Part shown: positions 10,430 through 19,502 of the stretch, piece by piece
How positions within the stretch are numbered: the first letter of the stretch is position 1
How the letters are laid out: each line of letters begins with the position of its first letter
NCBI RefSeq assembly: GCF_030296835.1
Contig: NZ_AP027922.1
Coordinates: 682,001 to 746,000, forward strand
DNA from: Pseudoalteromonas sp. MM1
GTDB lineage: Bacteria > Pseudomonadota > Gammaproteobacteria > Enterobacterales > Alteromonadaceae
Direction of reading: 5' to 3'
Length of the DNA: 64,000 nt
Program-made: the position numbers and the translations under genes
The notes under the pieces: model-generated
The model's database searches: none
What the model was told of the DNA's origin: nothing
Seen by the model: only the letters and a program-made list of their open reading frames with translations

Positions 10430-11179
10430 ATGGATTATTTTAATGAGCTCCTTTTCTTCAAGCGCAAAAAACACCTACTTAAATATTATAATCATCATCC
10501 TAAAGAAGTTGGTTCACAACTTTATATTAGGAATAAACAATATTACGACTCAAAAGGTTTTACCTCTACAGACTGCATCACTTATGCATTGAATGTAATG
10601 TCTGCTGCGTTTTCAGAGGTAGGCAATAGTGAGGCTAAAAATACGATTTGGAAAAAGGGACACAGTGGTATTATTACAGCTCAATATTTAGTGAGTAACC
10701 TCGGTTGGGAAACCGTTTATATTAATGCTGATATTAATCACCCCGCAGATGGCGAAAATAAACACCCTTTGGCATATTTGCAGCAAGTTAAAAGGGATGG
10801 TAAATACTATAATGTCCCTGTTCATCATGCTCTGACGAATTATCGCCCAACTGATAAAGAATCGGCTCAGGAGCAAGGTTTGTGGAAGATCTATAAATCA
10901 AGAGGTTTAAAAGTAGGCCCAACAACACTTAATATAGTTGACTATAACACCATGAGAAAAGTTCCTTTTGGATTCGGCGTTTCAAATGGTGGTATGCATA
11001 CATGGCTTTTTTCTGAAGGATATGTTTATGAAGTTCATTGGGATGGTATTGGTGCTAGCCTTTACGAAAAAACACCTTTGAATTTATTTAACTGGTTATC
11101 TGGTGTTATTATTGTACCAAAAGATTCATCAGGATTATTAAAATCACTACCACAAGTGGCTCGGCATTTACATGAATAA
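10430..11179 (+). CDS. Unrecognised protein with Cys/His hydrolase-like pattern
   Basis: I do not recognise this 249-residue protein. It has no signal peptide. A cysteine in a helix-like block (STDCITYALNVM, near residue 45-55), followed much later by GGMHTWLF and YEVHWDG, resembles the Cys...His order of NlpC/P60-like or papain-like hydrolases. A DxNHP stretch (ADINHPADG) lies between. This is pattern reading, not a family match. I start at the ATG at 10430 because the upstream TTG at 10385 adds only an AT-rich extension; neither has a strong ribosome binding site. It overlaps the next gene, a lipoprotein, by eight bases, an arrangement that fits a secreted amidase-type toxin with a periplasmic immunity partner. 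Base composition is more AT-rich than the neighbours, which hints at transfer. Confidence 0.55.
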   Translation: MDYFNELLFFKRKKHLLKYYNHHPKEVGSQLYIRNKQYYDSKGFTSTDCITYALNVMSAAFSEVGNSEAKNTIWKKGHSGIITAQYLVSNLGWETVYINADINHPADGENKHPLAYLQQVKRDGKYYNVPVHHALTNYRPTDKESAQEQGLWKIYKSRGLKVGPTTLNIVDYNTMRKVPFGFGVSNGGMHTWLFSEGYVYEVHWDGIGASLYEKTPLNLFNWLSGVIIVPKDSSGLLKSLPQVARHLHE

Positions 11180-11879
11180 AAAAAGCATAACTCATTGCTC
11201 TATCATTTTATTTATTTTAAGTTTTATTATAGGCTGCAATCCATTAAATAATACTCAGCAAGATAATACTAAAGAGCTTAATAAACGGTATGGTTTAAGT
11301 TATCAATTAACAGTTGAAAACAATAACGCAGGAATTACTTTTTTTGATCGCGATAATAATTTTATATCCAAGCTAACTTTACCCGATGAAAGTGCATACG
11401 TGAGAAGAAAAGAGTTATTAGAATTTTGCGATGAAGACAACTCTTTATGTCCGGATATGAAGCCTGAAAGTAGTTTAGTTAGTTGGTCGCCAGGTGGTGA
11501 TTTTTTAGCCGTTTTTGCAGGGGACACCCAAGGTTTTTGGTTTGTACCAACTATTGAAATAACCAAGTCTGCATTTAATGAAAGGCATATACTCAAGATT
11601 GGACTTCATCAAACAACTAACCGCTTTAATATCGGTTTGTTTCATCAAACCGGAGGGTGGTTGAATAACGAACAATATGTTTTTTCTGCAGGTATAAGTG
11701 GTGACAATTTTGTTTATAAGTTCAACACAAAAACAAAGGAACTTAAGGGTTTTCCTTTTGAGCTAAATGAAGGCTCTACAGTGAGCAATTTTGAAGAAGT
11801 GTTTGTAGATAGTTATTATTCGCAAAAAAATAGTTTTAAAATAAGTGATGTGGCTAAACAACTAGAAGAATTAAAATAA
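11172..11879 (+). CDS. Putative lipoprotein of unknown function, partner of the preceding gene
   Basis: The protein has 235 residues. The N-terminus MNKKSITHCSIILFILSFIIGC is a lipoprotein signal with the acylated Cys at residue 22, so the product should sit in a membrane facing the periplasm. The mature part has a WD-like or beta-propeller flavour (SLVSWSPGGDFLAVFAGDTQGFWFVP) but is too short for a full propeller. It overlaps the upstream Cys/His protein by eight bases and is therefore co-translated. An immunity role is possible but is inference from context only. No family was recognised. Confidence 0.6.
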   Translation: MNKKSITHCSIILFILSFIIGCNPLNNTQQDNTKELNKRYGLSYQLTVENNNAGITFFDRDNNFISKLTLPDESAYVRRKELLEFCDEDNSLCPDMKPESSLVSWSPGGDFLAVFAGDTQGFWFVPTIEITKSAFNERHILKIGLHQTTNRFNIGLFHQTGGWLNNEQYVFSAGISGDNFVYKFNTKTKELKGFPFELNEGSTVSNFEEVFVDSYYSQKNSFKISDVAKQLEELK

Positions 11880-11914
11880 AAAGCGCCGCTTGTGTTGGAG
11901 TAACAAGCAGCGCT
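11878..11914 (-). terminator. Terminator for the BON-domain gene (minus strand)
   Basis: AGCGCTGCTTGT pairs with ACAAGCGGCGCT on the minus strand with one mismatch and ends in TTTTT. The same hairpin may also stop the convergent plus-strand lipoprotein gene. Confidence 0.75.
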
Positions 11915-11940
11915 GAGAAATAAGTTAGGAAAAAGGTATA

Positions 11941-12261
11941 TTAAATAACACTAATTTTATTACGGATGATTTTAACGCCATCCATGTTTTCTAAAAACTT
12001 TTGCGCAAGTGCACGTTGAAAACCTGTTTGCGCTTCACCGTATAAATCTACTTCACCGTCTTCTACCTGCACGCGAATATCGTTTAATGCTAAATTTGGG
12101 TTAGTGCGTAACGTATTGGTGATTGTTTGTTGTAAGTTAGGTTGAGTAGCCACACTGCTTACTACGGCTAAGTTAGTTGCTGCACTTACTTTTGTAGCGC
12201 AAGCTAATAAAAATAAACAACAAAATGATACTAAAGCGATAGTTAACTTAAAGCGGTTCAT
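11941..12261 (-). CDS. BON-domain lipoprotein
   Basis: This is a 106-residue secreted protein with one BON domain, a phospholipid-binding or envelope-associated module. The signal sequence ends in FLLAC with Cys21 as the likely lipid-attachment site; the following ATKVSA could instead be a signal peptidase I site. The BON core is visible in LRTNPNLALNDIRVQVEDGEVDLYGEA, then ALAQKFLENMDGVKIIRNKISV. It resembles a half-size OsmY/DolP-type protein. It is followed by its own terminator. The role is unknown beyond envelope maintenance. Confidence 0.85.
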   Translation of the reverse strand: MNRFKLTIALVSFCCLFLLACATKVSAATNLAVVSSVATQPNLQQTITNTLRTNPNLALNDIRVQVEDGEVDLYGEAQTGFQRALAQKFLENMDGVKIIRNKISVI

Positions 12262-12450
12262 AACTTTATCCTTACATTACGGTTAATAGTGCAGCAATTA
12301 TTAGCTGAGTTACTTTCTCAGTTACAATTTCGATGCCAATTTTAATCTATTGAAATGTAAAGGTATTTTGTTAAGTGGAATTTCAGGTGGGCAATAATTA
12401 CATTTTAATGGGAATGAGTTACATGCTTGGGTTACATTTGTAACAGGTAC

Positions 12451-12478
12451 AAATAAGCCGGCAATTGCCGGCTTATTT
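12451..12478 (-). terminator. Hairpin terminator after srmB
   Basis: AAATAAGCCGGC pairs with GCCGGCTTATTT around AATT. The T run is short, so efficiency is uncertain. Confidence 0.6.
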
Positions 12479-12491
12479 AGGGGGTAGGGGG

Positions 12492-13721
12492 TTATTTCTT
12501 TTTATTTTTAGCTTTGGCTTTTTTCTTAGCTTTCATCTTTACAGGGTCTTTACGCTTTTTAGCGGGTGGCTTAGCCTCTTTATGCTGTGGCTCAAGCCCT
12601 TTAATTATACGGCGCTTAAGCTTTTGCTCTGTGTAGCGTTCAACCTTGTATAAAATACCAATGTCGTGTGCTTCAACAAGCGATATTGCAATCCCTTTTT
12701 TACCAGCACGGCCAGTACGGCCAATACGATGTACATAAACATCGGCAGTGCGTGGCATATCAAAGTTAATTACGTGGCTAATGTCAGAAACGTCAATACC
12801 ACGGGCCGCAACGTCGGTTGCTATTAATATGCGCGTTTTACCACTGTGAAAGTTTTCCATGGCTTTCATGCGCTTATCTTGCGGCATTTCTCCACGTAGC
12901 CATGCTGCTTTTACACCATTATTAGTAAGCTCACCAATAAGTGTTTCTAGGCGCTCACGGGTTTTAACAAATACAATGGCTTTACTTACGTCTGGGCCAT
13001 TTAAGGTATTTACTAAAAGCTCTAGTTTGTGGTGGTAGTCATCAGCAAGGTGAACCCACTGGTGAATTTTTGCTTTTTCTTTACGCGATGATTCCGCCTC
13101 AAGTAACGCTGGGTCGTTTAAAATACGCTCTGCAAATAACTCAACGCTATCGCCTTCTAAAGTCGCAGAGAATAAAAAGCACTGACGACGGTTTTTAGCT
13201 TCGTCACATATGCGCAGCATTTCTTTTCTAAAGCCCATGTCTAACATGCGGTCAGCTTCATCAAGAATAAGCATTTCTACGTTTTCAGCATGGAAATTTT
13301 CGGTTTCAAGGTATTCCATTAAACGCCCTGGTGTGGCGATTAAAATATCGTTATTGTTTTCAAAAATTTCTTTGTGGGTGCCGTAGTTTATACCACCTGT
13401 TACTACACCAATTTTAAGGTGAGTGCCTTTAGCAAGCAGTTCACATTGCTCATGAATTTGATAAGCCAGTTCACGGGTTGGGGTCATTATTAACACACGT
13501 GCAAAACCTGGGTCGCGACGCGGAAAATCCATTAAATATTGAATAGCCGGAATTAAAAATGCCGCCGTTTTACCTGTGCCAGTAGGTGCTGATGCTAAAA
13601 TATCGCGACCTTGCAGCGCTTCAGGAATAGCTTGTTGTTGAATGCTGGTTGGTGTCTCGTAGCCCATTTTATCAATGGCGTTGAGTAGTTTAGTATCAAG
13701 ATCAAATTCAGAAAATTGCAT
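12492..13721 (-). CDS. srmB: DEAD-box ATP-dependent RNA helicase SrmB
   Basis: SrmB unwinds RNA during early assembly of the large ribosomal subunit and in the cold. Motifs run in order: Q-motif GYETPTSIQQQAIP, motif I APTGTGKT, motif II DEAD in LILDEADRMLD, motif III SAT and motif VI HRIGRTGRAG. A lysine-rich tail (KKRKDPVKMKAKKKAKAKNKKK region) probably binds rRNA. I start at the ATG at 13721 (MQFSEFDLD), which aligns with SrmB; an in-frame upstream start at 13754 would overlap the intergenic promoter region. It is divergent from trmN6, the same arrangement as srmB/yfiC in E. coli, which fixes the assignment among the many DEAD-box paralogues. Confidence 0.92.
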   Translation of the reverse strand: MQFSEFDLDTKLLNAIDKMGYETPTSIQQQAIPEALQGRDILASAPTGTGKTAAFLIPAIQYLMDFPRRDPGFARVLIMTPTRELAYQIHEQCELLAKGTHLKIGVVTGGINYGTHKEIFENNNDILIATPGRLMEYLETENFHAENVEMLILDEADRMLDMGFRKEMLRICDEAKNRRQCFLFSATLEGDSVELFAERILNDPALLEAESSRKEKAKIHQWVHLADDYHHKLELLVNTLNGPDVSKAIVFVKTRERLETLIGELTNNGVKAAWLRGEMPQDKRMKAMENFHSGKTRILIATDVAARGIDVSDISHVINFDMPRTADVYVHRIGRTGRAGKKGIAISLVEAHDIGILYKVERYTEQKLKRRIIKGLEPQHKEAKPPAKKRKDPVKMKAKKKAKAKNKKK

Positions 13722-13797
13722 AGAGTGTCTAAAATAAGGGACAATTACCTGCAATTATACGCGCTATACGCCAGTTGGTGAATGAAAAGGTGAAAAA

Positions 13798-14496
13798 ATG
13801 TCAGGGTTTACGTTTAAACAATTTAAGGTTGAGCACGATAAGTGCGCCATGAAAGTCTCAACCGATGGCATTTTACTTGGCGCTTGGGCTAATTTAAGTG
13901 ATGCAAAGTCACTACTCGATATAGGCACAGGTACCGGTTTACTCGCACTTATGTGTAAACAGCGCCAACCGGCACTTAGTATAACTGCTGTTGAAATTGA
14001 TGAAGCAGCTTACAAGCAAGCACAACAAAATATAGCCTCTAGTCCGTGGCCAAATATCACAGTAAAGCACACCACTATTCAAACGTTTAAACAGGCGCTG
14101 CCATTTGATATTGTGATATCTAACCCCCCTTATTTTAACCACAGCTTAAAAGGGCTAAGCGATGCCCGTAACACCGCACGCCATACCGATGGTTTAAGTT
14201 TTGACGAGTTAATAAATGCCTATATGCGTTTAAGCCATAAGCATTCGTGTTTTAACGTAATTTTACCCACCACAGAGGCGGACATATTTATTGAATTGGC
14301 AAAACAAAACGGGCTTTATTTAAACGCGCACTGCCAAGTAAAAACCACACCAAGTAAAGCATTTAGCCGCAGTTTAATGCGCTTTAGCTTAGTAAACACT
14401 TTACCTGAGCTTACCTCCCTATGCATAAAAGATGAAAACAATCGCTACAGCGATGATTATATTGCGTTATGCAAAGCGTTTTACTTGAAGATGTAA
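13798..14496 (+). CDS. trmN6: tRNA1(Val) (adenine-37-N6)-methyltransferase
   Basis: The product (YfiC in E. coli) should methylate A37 of tRNA1-Val using S-adenosylmethionine. The Rossmann SAM motif LDIGTGTGLLALM (near residue 41) and the N6-adenine motif SNPPYF (near residue 110) are both intact. At 232 residues it is close to E. coli YfiC. It is divergent from srmB across a 76-base gap, as in enterics. The SrmB/YfiC synteny makes this assignment stronger than generic HemK-like methyltransferase annotation. Confidence 0.93.
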   Translation: MSGFTFKQFKVEHDKCAMKVSTDGILLGAWANLSDAKSLLDIGTGTGLLALMCKQRQPALSITAVEIDEAAYKQAQQNIASSPWPNITVKHTTIQTFKQALPFDIVISNPPYFNHSLKGLSDARNTARHTDGLSFDELINAYMRLSHKHSCFNVILPTTEADIFIELAKQNGLYLNAHCQVKTTPSKAFSRSLMRFSLVNTLPELTSLCIKDENNRYSDDYIALCKAFYLKM

Positions 14497-14547
14497 TGTT
14501 AAAACTACTCTTGCTATGATAATAAAAAATTTTGTAGGAATTTAAAA

Positions 14548-14994
14548 ATGAAAGGAATGAACAAGCTAGGGTTTCTAACTACACTCGCTGCGGCTTTATT
14601 TTTAAGCCAAGGTGCGCTTGCAAACATGACTCCTGTTGGGCTTTGGAAAACCATAGATGAAGACACCAACGAATCTAAATCGTACGTACGTATTACTCAA
14701 AACGATAAGGTGTTAAGTGGTAAAGTTGAGACTATTTTAGACCCTGCTAAACAAACCGGTATTTGTAAAGAGTGCGATGGCGCATTAAAAGATCAGCCTA
14801 TTTTAGGGATGACTATTATCACTGACGTTAAGCCAGAAGGTGATGGCGTGTGGGGCGATGGTGAAATACTTGACCCTACAAATGGTAAAACCTATACCGT
14901 GCAACTAACGCCACAAAACAACGGTAAAACGTTAGAAGTACGTGGCTATATTGGCTTTTTTTACCGTAACCAATATTGGGAGCGCATAGAGTAG
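14548..14994 (+). CDS. Secreted DUF2147-family protein
   Basis: This is a 148-residue exported protein. The signal peptide ends in GALA (residues 1-25). The mature region begins NMTPVGLWKTIDEDTNESKSYVRI, typical of DUF2147, a small beta-rich domain of unknown function often near envelope or stress genes. The GEILDPTNGKTYTVQL and LEVRGYIGFFYRNQYWER blocks complete the family pattern. A Cys pair in GICKECDG could form a disulfide. TAGGA lies before the ATG. The gene ends two bases before the convergent LysR gene. Confidence 0.87.
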   Translation: MKGMNKLGFLTTLAAALFLSQGALANMTPVGLWKTIDEDTNESKSYVRITQNDKVLSGKVETILDPAKQTGICKECDGALKDQPILGMTIITDVKPEGDGVWGDGEILDPTNGKTYTVQLTPQNNGKTLEVRGYIGFFYRNQYWERIE

Positions 14995-14996
14995 CG

Positions 14997-15911
14997 TTAC
15001 TCGCTTGCTGTTTTTAAAAATTCGCGTTTAAGCCACGCTCGTAATGCGCTTACTTGTGGGTGATTAAGCATGGCGTGGCTTGTTGCAAAATAAAACTGCT
15101 GATGCGGATTTACAATGCTTTGGCCAATTTGCGTGAGCATGCCGTGCTTAATATCGTCGCATACAAATTGTTTGTGGGTGACCAAAACGCCAAGCTGGCG
15201 CATAGCGGCTTGCGTTGCTTGCACTGAAATATTAAAGGTTAAGTTATTATGCTGCTTAGGCTGCGCTAAATTATTGGCCTCGCACCATGTTTGCCAATCG
15301 TTTTGCCTACGTGGGTTGGTAACGTAGATTGCTTTAAAACGCTGCAGCAAATTTTGCGCGGTTAATTCATCTTTATTTAATCCAACTAAAAGTTGTGGGT
15401 TACACACTAAAATTAACTGATCGTCGGCTAGCTTTTCACAGTGATATTTTTGCCACTGATCGGGCTGACCATGAATAATCGCTGCATCAATCCCTTCGCG
15501 ATCTAAATCAAATTCTCCCACCAAGTTAGAAATACGGATGTCACTATTTGGCGAAATGCGCTGAAAATCAGCCACCCTAGGGATCCACCAGTGCAGAGCT
15601 AGCGAGTTAACCATATTGAGTGTTAAATAGGTTGGCTCATTCGCTGTGTTATTTGCCTCTTGGCTGGCAGCTAAAATTTCAGCCATGGCTGGGGCTATGC
15701 GTTTGTAATAGCGCTCACCTACAGGGTTGAGTTCAACGCGGCGACCAATACGATTAAAAAGTGGCGTATTCAGTTGTAACTCTAAAGCTTTAATTGACTG
15801 ACTTATTGCAGAGTGACTAATACTTAGCTGCTCAGCCGCGAGCACCATGCTGCCAGTTTCGGCAACAGCTATAAACGTATAGAGAGATTTTAACGGCGCT
15901 GATTTAATCAT
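14997..15911 (-). CDS. LysR-family transcriptional regulator
   Basis: This 304-residue regulator has an N-terminal winged helix-turn-helix (LYTFIAVAETGSMVLAAEQLSISHSAISQSIKAL split over residues 10-45) and a C-terminal effector-binding domain of the periplasmic-binding fold. The recognition region SHSAISQSIKALE and FNRIGRRVELN resemble the GcvA group. It faces away from the drug/metabolite exporter gene at 16100, so that gene is the likely target by the usual LysR divergent logic; this is inference. The effector is unknown. Confidence 0.9.
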   Translation of the reverse strand: MIKSAPLKSLYTFIAVAETGSMVLAAEQLSISHSAISQSIKALELQLNTPLFNRIGRRVELNPVGERYYKRIAPAMAEILAASQEANNTANEPTYLTLNMVNSLALHWWIPRVADFQRISPNSDIRISNLVGEFDLDREGIDAAIIHGQPDQWQKYHCEKLADDQLILVCNPQLLVGLNKDELTAQNLLQRFKAIYVTNPRRQNDWQTWCEANNLAQPKQHNNLTFNISVQATQAAMRQLGVLVTHKQFVCDDIKHGMLTQIGQSIVNPHQQFYFATSHAMLNHPQVSALRAWLKREFLKTASE

Positions 15912-16099
15912 AGGATACTTATTAACAGTTTAGTTTTACTTACAGGTTAGTTTAGTATTATTCGCTTTTATATTTATAAAGTACACGTAAAATTAGCACC
16001 ATAAAAGCACATAGTAATTTTAAAAAAATAATAAATAGATTAAAAAAATTAAGCTTTTAAATCAGTTTTTATTAATTTTTTATTCAAAGGATAACCGCG
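15912..16099. promoter_or_regulatory. Divergent promoter region, LysR gene and EamA exporter
   Basis: This very AT-rich intergenic region of 188 bases separates the two divergent genes. It probably carries both promoters and LysR-type operators, but I could not define a T-N11-A site with confidence. Confidence 0.4.
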
Positions 16100-17047
16100 G
16101 TGACGTTAAATTCTCGTGCTAGTGTGTTTATGCTGCTCTCTACATTTACCTTGGCGTTAAATAGCTTTATAGCCAAGTTACTTACCGATTACTTTAGCAC
16201 CAGCGAAGTGGTTTTTTTACGGGTGTTTTTACCCGCGATTATTATGCTGGCTTTGGCGGCGGGTATTAAATGGCAACTGCCTAATAAATCAGCATGGCGA
16301 ACCTTTGCTATTCGCGCAATTTTTATAGTGCTGTGCCAAAACTGCTTTTTAGTGGCGCTAAATACTTTAACGCTGGTGGAGGCGGTTATTTTATTTAGCA
16401 CTGGGCCGTTATTTATACCGCTAATAGAGCGAGTACTTTTTAAAACAAAACTAAATTGGTTATTGCTGCCTACAATGGCGCTGATGTTTACAGGCGTTAT
16501 TATTCAAAACATTCATAGCGATGGCATACAGTGGCGCTGGAGCTTATTAATTGGTTTAGGTGCAGGTATTTTTAATGCCTGTTCGCAAATTACCTTATTT
16601 AGAGCAAGTAAAATTAATCTCCCCATGATGGTAATAAACGGTTGGAGTTTTACGCTGGCCGCCATTTTTATGGTGCCGGTATTGATGTTTTCTTCCGGTG
16701 AGGCAAGCTTTTACCAAGGCTTTGCAATCGATATAAGCAATTACAGTTTATTACTGATGGTGGCATTAATTGGGTTTTCGACCGCTGCGACGCAGTTTTT
16801 TAGAGGTAAAGCGTATCGCTTAGCAAGCTCTAACTCGCAGCTAGCACCGCTTATTTATTCTAACTTATTATTTGCGTTGTTATTTCAGCTAATTTTTTAC
16901 GATACAACGTTAAGTCTATCGCAAGTAATAGGCTCAGCGCTTATTGTTCTGGCATGTATTATCAATACCTTTGCGCCTAATTGGCTATTGCAAAGGCAAG
17001 CAAAAATACGTGAAAAAAAGTGCGCTAAAAAACTGAGTTATTTGTAA
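16100..17047 (+). CDS. EamA-family (drug/metabolite exporter) membrane protein
   Basis: This 315-residue inner-membrane protein has about ten predicted helices in two EamA repeats (DMT superfamily). Characteristic pieces are STFTLALNSFIAKLL at helix 1 and the loop EVVFLRVFLPAIIM; the second repeat starts near GLGAGIFNACSQITLF. The tail RQAKIREKKCAKKL is basic and cytoplasmic. The start is GTG with AAAGGATAACC upstream; there is no better ATG. Substrates in this superfamily include amino acids, purines and drugs, and none can be chosen here. It is divergent from a LysR gene that may control it. Confidence 0.85.
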   Translation: MTLNSRASVFMLLSTFTLALNSFIAKLLTDYFSTSEVVFLRVFLPAIIMLALAAGIKWQLPNKSAWRTFAIRAIFIVLCQNCFLVALNTLTLVEAVILFSTGPLFIPLIERVLFKTKLNWLLLPTMALMFTGVIIQNIHSDGIQWRWSLLIGLGAGIFNACSQITLFRASKINLPMMVINGWSFTLAAIFMVPVLMFSSGEASFYQGFAIDISNYSLLLMVALIGFSTAATQFFRGKAYRLASSNSQLAPLIYSNLLFALLFQLIFYDTTLSLSQVIGSALIVLACIINTFAPNWLLQRQAKIREKKCAKKLSYL

Positions 17048-17053
17048 TGCGCT

Positions 17054-17074
17054 GGCCTAAACATGGTTTAGGCC
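17054..17074. terminator. Hairpin between convergent exporter and fldB genes
   Basis: GGCCTAAAC pairs with GTTTAGGCC around ATG. There is no strong T tract on either strand, so termination is only likely. Confidence 0.5.
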
Positions 17075-17081
17075 AAGCTCG

Positions 17082-17603
17082 TTATAGTGTTTCGCTATAC
17101 TCTGTCATTATTTGTTCAACCCAGCTGGCTATGCGCTCATCGCTTAGCTCGTATTGGCTGTCTTCATCAAGCGCGAGCCCTACAAAATGTTTGCCATCGG
17201 GAGTGAGCGCTTTTGACGCTTCAAACTCGTAGTTTTCATCGTTTGGCCAAAAACCAAGTTGCGTAAACGACTGAGTATTTATTTCATCGTGAAGCATACC
17301 AAGTGCGTCTTGAAACCATTGTCCGTAACCTTGTTGGTCGCCCATGCCAAATAAAGCAATGGTTTTACCATTTAGGTTTACATCTTTAATGTCGTCCCAC
17401 TTAGACTCCCAGTCTTCTTGTATTTCACCAAAATCCCATGTTGAAATACCAAAGATGATAAAGTCGTACTGCTCTGCATTTTTTAGTGGTTCGTCTTTAA
17501 TATTGTGTAAGGTCACTACATCGGCGCCAATAAGGTCGCGAATTTTTTCTGCTGCCATCTCTGTGTAGCATGTAGTAGAGCCAAAAAATAAACCAATCTG
17601 CAT
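17082..17603 (-). CDS. fldB: Flavodoxin, FldB type
   Basis: This FMN-binding electron-transfer protein has 173 residues. The phosphate-binding loop is GSTTCYTE near residues 8-15 and the isoalloxazine loops include [14 protein letters not shown] and [12 protein letters not shown]. The long-chain insertion and the block [11 protein letters not shown] match FldB rather than FldA. The ATG at 17603 (MQIGLFFGS) aligns with E. coli FldB; a GTG 12 bases upstream is an alternative. It is divergent from xerD, reproducing the E. coli fldB-xerD-dsbC-recJ order. Confidence 0.93.
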   Translation of the reverse strand: MQIGLFFGSTTCYTEMAAEKIRDLIGADVVTLHNIKDEPLKNAEQYDFIIFGISTWDFGEIQEDWESKWDDIKDVNLNGKTIALFGMGDQQGYGQWFQDALGMLHDEINTQSFTQLGFWPNDENYEFEASKALTPDGKHFVGLALDEDSQYELSDERIASWVEQIMTEYSETL

Positions 17604-17709
17604 CGTATTTATCACTGTGTAATTGCCTGTTATGATAGGGCGCAGTTTACCGTAAGGTATTTTTAATTGATACCTTCTACCGTGGGTATTACCAACATGA
17701 GATCACAAC

Positions 17710-18636
17710 GTGACAACGCTACCTGACGATTTACCTGAGCAAAATACCGAGCTAAACAGTAATAGCGACTTTTTAGAAACTTTTTTAGATAGCTTGTATT
17801 TAGAACAAGGTGTAAGCGAAAATACTTTAAGTGCGTATCGCAGCGACCTAGATAAGTTTTGCCAATTTTTTAAAGGCGATAACTTAATGACGGTAACCAG
17901 CTTAGATATAGAAAGTTACCTAGCGCACCGCGTAGATTTAGGGCTAAAACCACGTAGCACCGCACGCAGCATAAGTGCTTTAAAGCGGTTTTATCAGTAT
18001 TTTGTACGTGAAAAACGTATCGCAAGCTCACCGCTTGAAAACATTGCTCAACCAAAAGCAGGTCAATCGCTACCTAAAACGCTCTCAGAGGCTGAAGTAG
18101 AAGCATTATTGAGTGCGCCAAATATTGAAGAGCCCATGGGGCTGCGCGATAAAGCCATGCTAGAGTTACTTTATGCAACAGGCTTACGTGTAACCGAACT
18201 TGTAGGGCTGCGTATGGAGCAAATTAACTTGCGCCAGTCGGTTGTGTTTGTAAAAGGTAAAGGCAACAAAGAGCGCTTAGTGCCGCTTGGCGAAGAAGCC
18301 ATGTACTGGCTTGAGCAGTTTTTAAAAGGTGGGCGTGCGCAAATGATAAAACACGCCACCGATTTTGTGTTTCCGTCAAAACGTGGTGTAGGCATGACCC
18401 GACAAACCTTTTGGCATCGTATTAAACACTATGCTATTTTGGCGTGTATTGAGTCAGATTTATCGCCGCATACATTGCGTCATGCCTTTGCAACACATTT
18501 ACTTAATCATGGTGCCGACTTAAGAGTAGTGCAGATGATGTTAGGGCACAGTGACTTATCGACAACACAAATTTATACCCATGTTGCCAATGAGCGATTA
18601 AAATCGGTACACTCAGAGCATCATCCGCGCGCTTAA
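17710..18636 (+). CDS. xerD: Site-specific tyrosine recombinase XerD
   Basis: XerD works with XerC at dif to resolve chromosome dimers under FtsK control. The catalytic residues are present: Arg in ATGLRVTEL, Lys in GKGNKERLVPL, the HxxR box SPHTLRHAFATHLLNHGADLR (split here), His in LGHSDLSTTQ and the nucleophile Tyr in QIYTH. The ending EHHPRA is typical of XerD. The start is GTG, giving 308 residues, ten more than E. coli; the N-terminal acidic extension (LPDDLPEQNTELNSN) may be real or the start may lie further in. It is followed closely by dsbC. Confidence 0.95.
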   Translation: MTTLPDDLPEQNTELNSNSDFLETFLDSLYLEQGVSENTLSAYRSDLDKFCQFFKGDNLMTVTSLDIESYLAHRVDLGLKPRSTARSISALKRFYQYFVREKRIASSPLENIAQPKAGQSLPKTLSEAEVEALLSAPNIEEPMGLRDKAMLELLYATGLRVTELVGLRMEQINLRQSVVFVKGKGNKERLVPLGEEAMYWLEQFLKGGRAQMIKHATDFVFPSKRGVGMTRQTFWHRIKHYAILACIESDLSPHTLRHAFATHLLNHGADLRVVQMMLGHSDLSTTQIYTHVANERLKSVHSEHHPRA

Positions 18637-18696
18637 TATGAAATTTATTATCAGCTTAGCGGTCAATTTAGTATGTATTATTAGATAGAGAAAATT

Positions 18697-19425
18697 ATGA
18701 AAAAATTAATGTTAGCAAGTGCAATGTTGTGCACAAGTATGAGTGCATTTGCAAATGGCGTAGCCACAACGCCAGATGCTAATGATCCTATTGTTACTAA
18801 ATTTGCCACGTTAGGTGTAACCGTTAAGCAAATAAACCCAAGCCCAGTAGCCGGTTTAAAAGAGTTAATTACAAACAAAGGTGTACTTTACGCCAGCCCA
18901 GATGGCCAGTTCTTAATGCAAGGCACATTGATTGATTTAAACAACCGTAGCAACTTAACCGAGCAAGCGCTAAATGGTGTACGTGTTGAAGGCATTAAAG
19001 AATATGAAGACTCAATGATTGTTTATAAAGCGCCAAACGAAAAACACCAAATTACCGTGTTTACCGATATTAGCTGTGGCTATTGTCGTAAATTACACCG
19101 CGAATTAGACGACTTGCTTGATGCAGGCATTACTGTGCGCTACTTGGCGTTTCCGCGTGGTGGGCTGCAAGGTTCAGGCTATGCCGACTTAATGAATGTA
19201 TGGTGTGCACGCGACCAACAAGAAGCACTAACAGAGGCTAAGTCAGGCGAAGATACAAAAGTGGTTGCCGGTTGTAGTGCGCCAGTAGCCGAGCATTACC
19301 AGCTAGGCCAAAGCTTTGGTATTAGCGGTACGCCAGCCATTATTTTAGAAGACGGTACAATGATCCCAGGCTACCAGCCTGCCGCCGCATTAAGTGCAGC
19401 GCTTGAGGCAAACAAAGCGTCTTAA
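18697..19425 (+). CDS. dsbC: Thiol:disulfide interchange protein DsbC
   Basis: This periplasmic disulfide isomerase corrects wrong cysteine pairings. The signal peptide spans residues 1-20 (ending AFA). An N-terminal dimerisation domain is followed by a thioredoxin-like domain with the active site Cys127-Gly-Tyr-Cys130 (ISCGYCRKL), and GTP in SGTPAIIL supplies the cis-proline. Two more cysteines in WCARDQ and AGCSAP match the structural disulfide. Its 242 residues are normal. It lies between xerD and recJ exactly as in E. coli and is followed by a terminator. Confidence 0.95.
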   Translation: MKKLMLASAMLCTSMSAFANGVATTPDANDPIVTKFATLGVTVKQINPSPVAGLKELITNKGVLYASPDGQFLMQGTLIDLNNRSNLTEQALNGVRVEGIKEYEDSMIVYKAPNEKHQITVFTDISCGYCRKLHRELDDLLDAGITVRYLAFPRGGLQGSGYADLMNVWCARDQQEALTEAKSGEDTKVVAGCSAPVAEHYQLGQSFGISGTPAIILEDGTMIPGYQPAAALSAALEANKAS

Positions 19426-19444
19426 TAAGGCGCTTGCGTTTATT

Positions 19445-19468
19445 AAAAGGCCGTAATGGCCTTTTTTT
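19445..19468 (+). terminator. Rho-independent terminator after dsbC
   Basis: AAAAGGCC pairs with GGCCTTTT around GTAAT and runs on in T. Confidence 0.88.
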
Positions 19469-19502
19469 GTTTTTTATTTTGAATTTATAAGTAAACCTCA
19501 GC

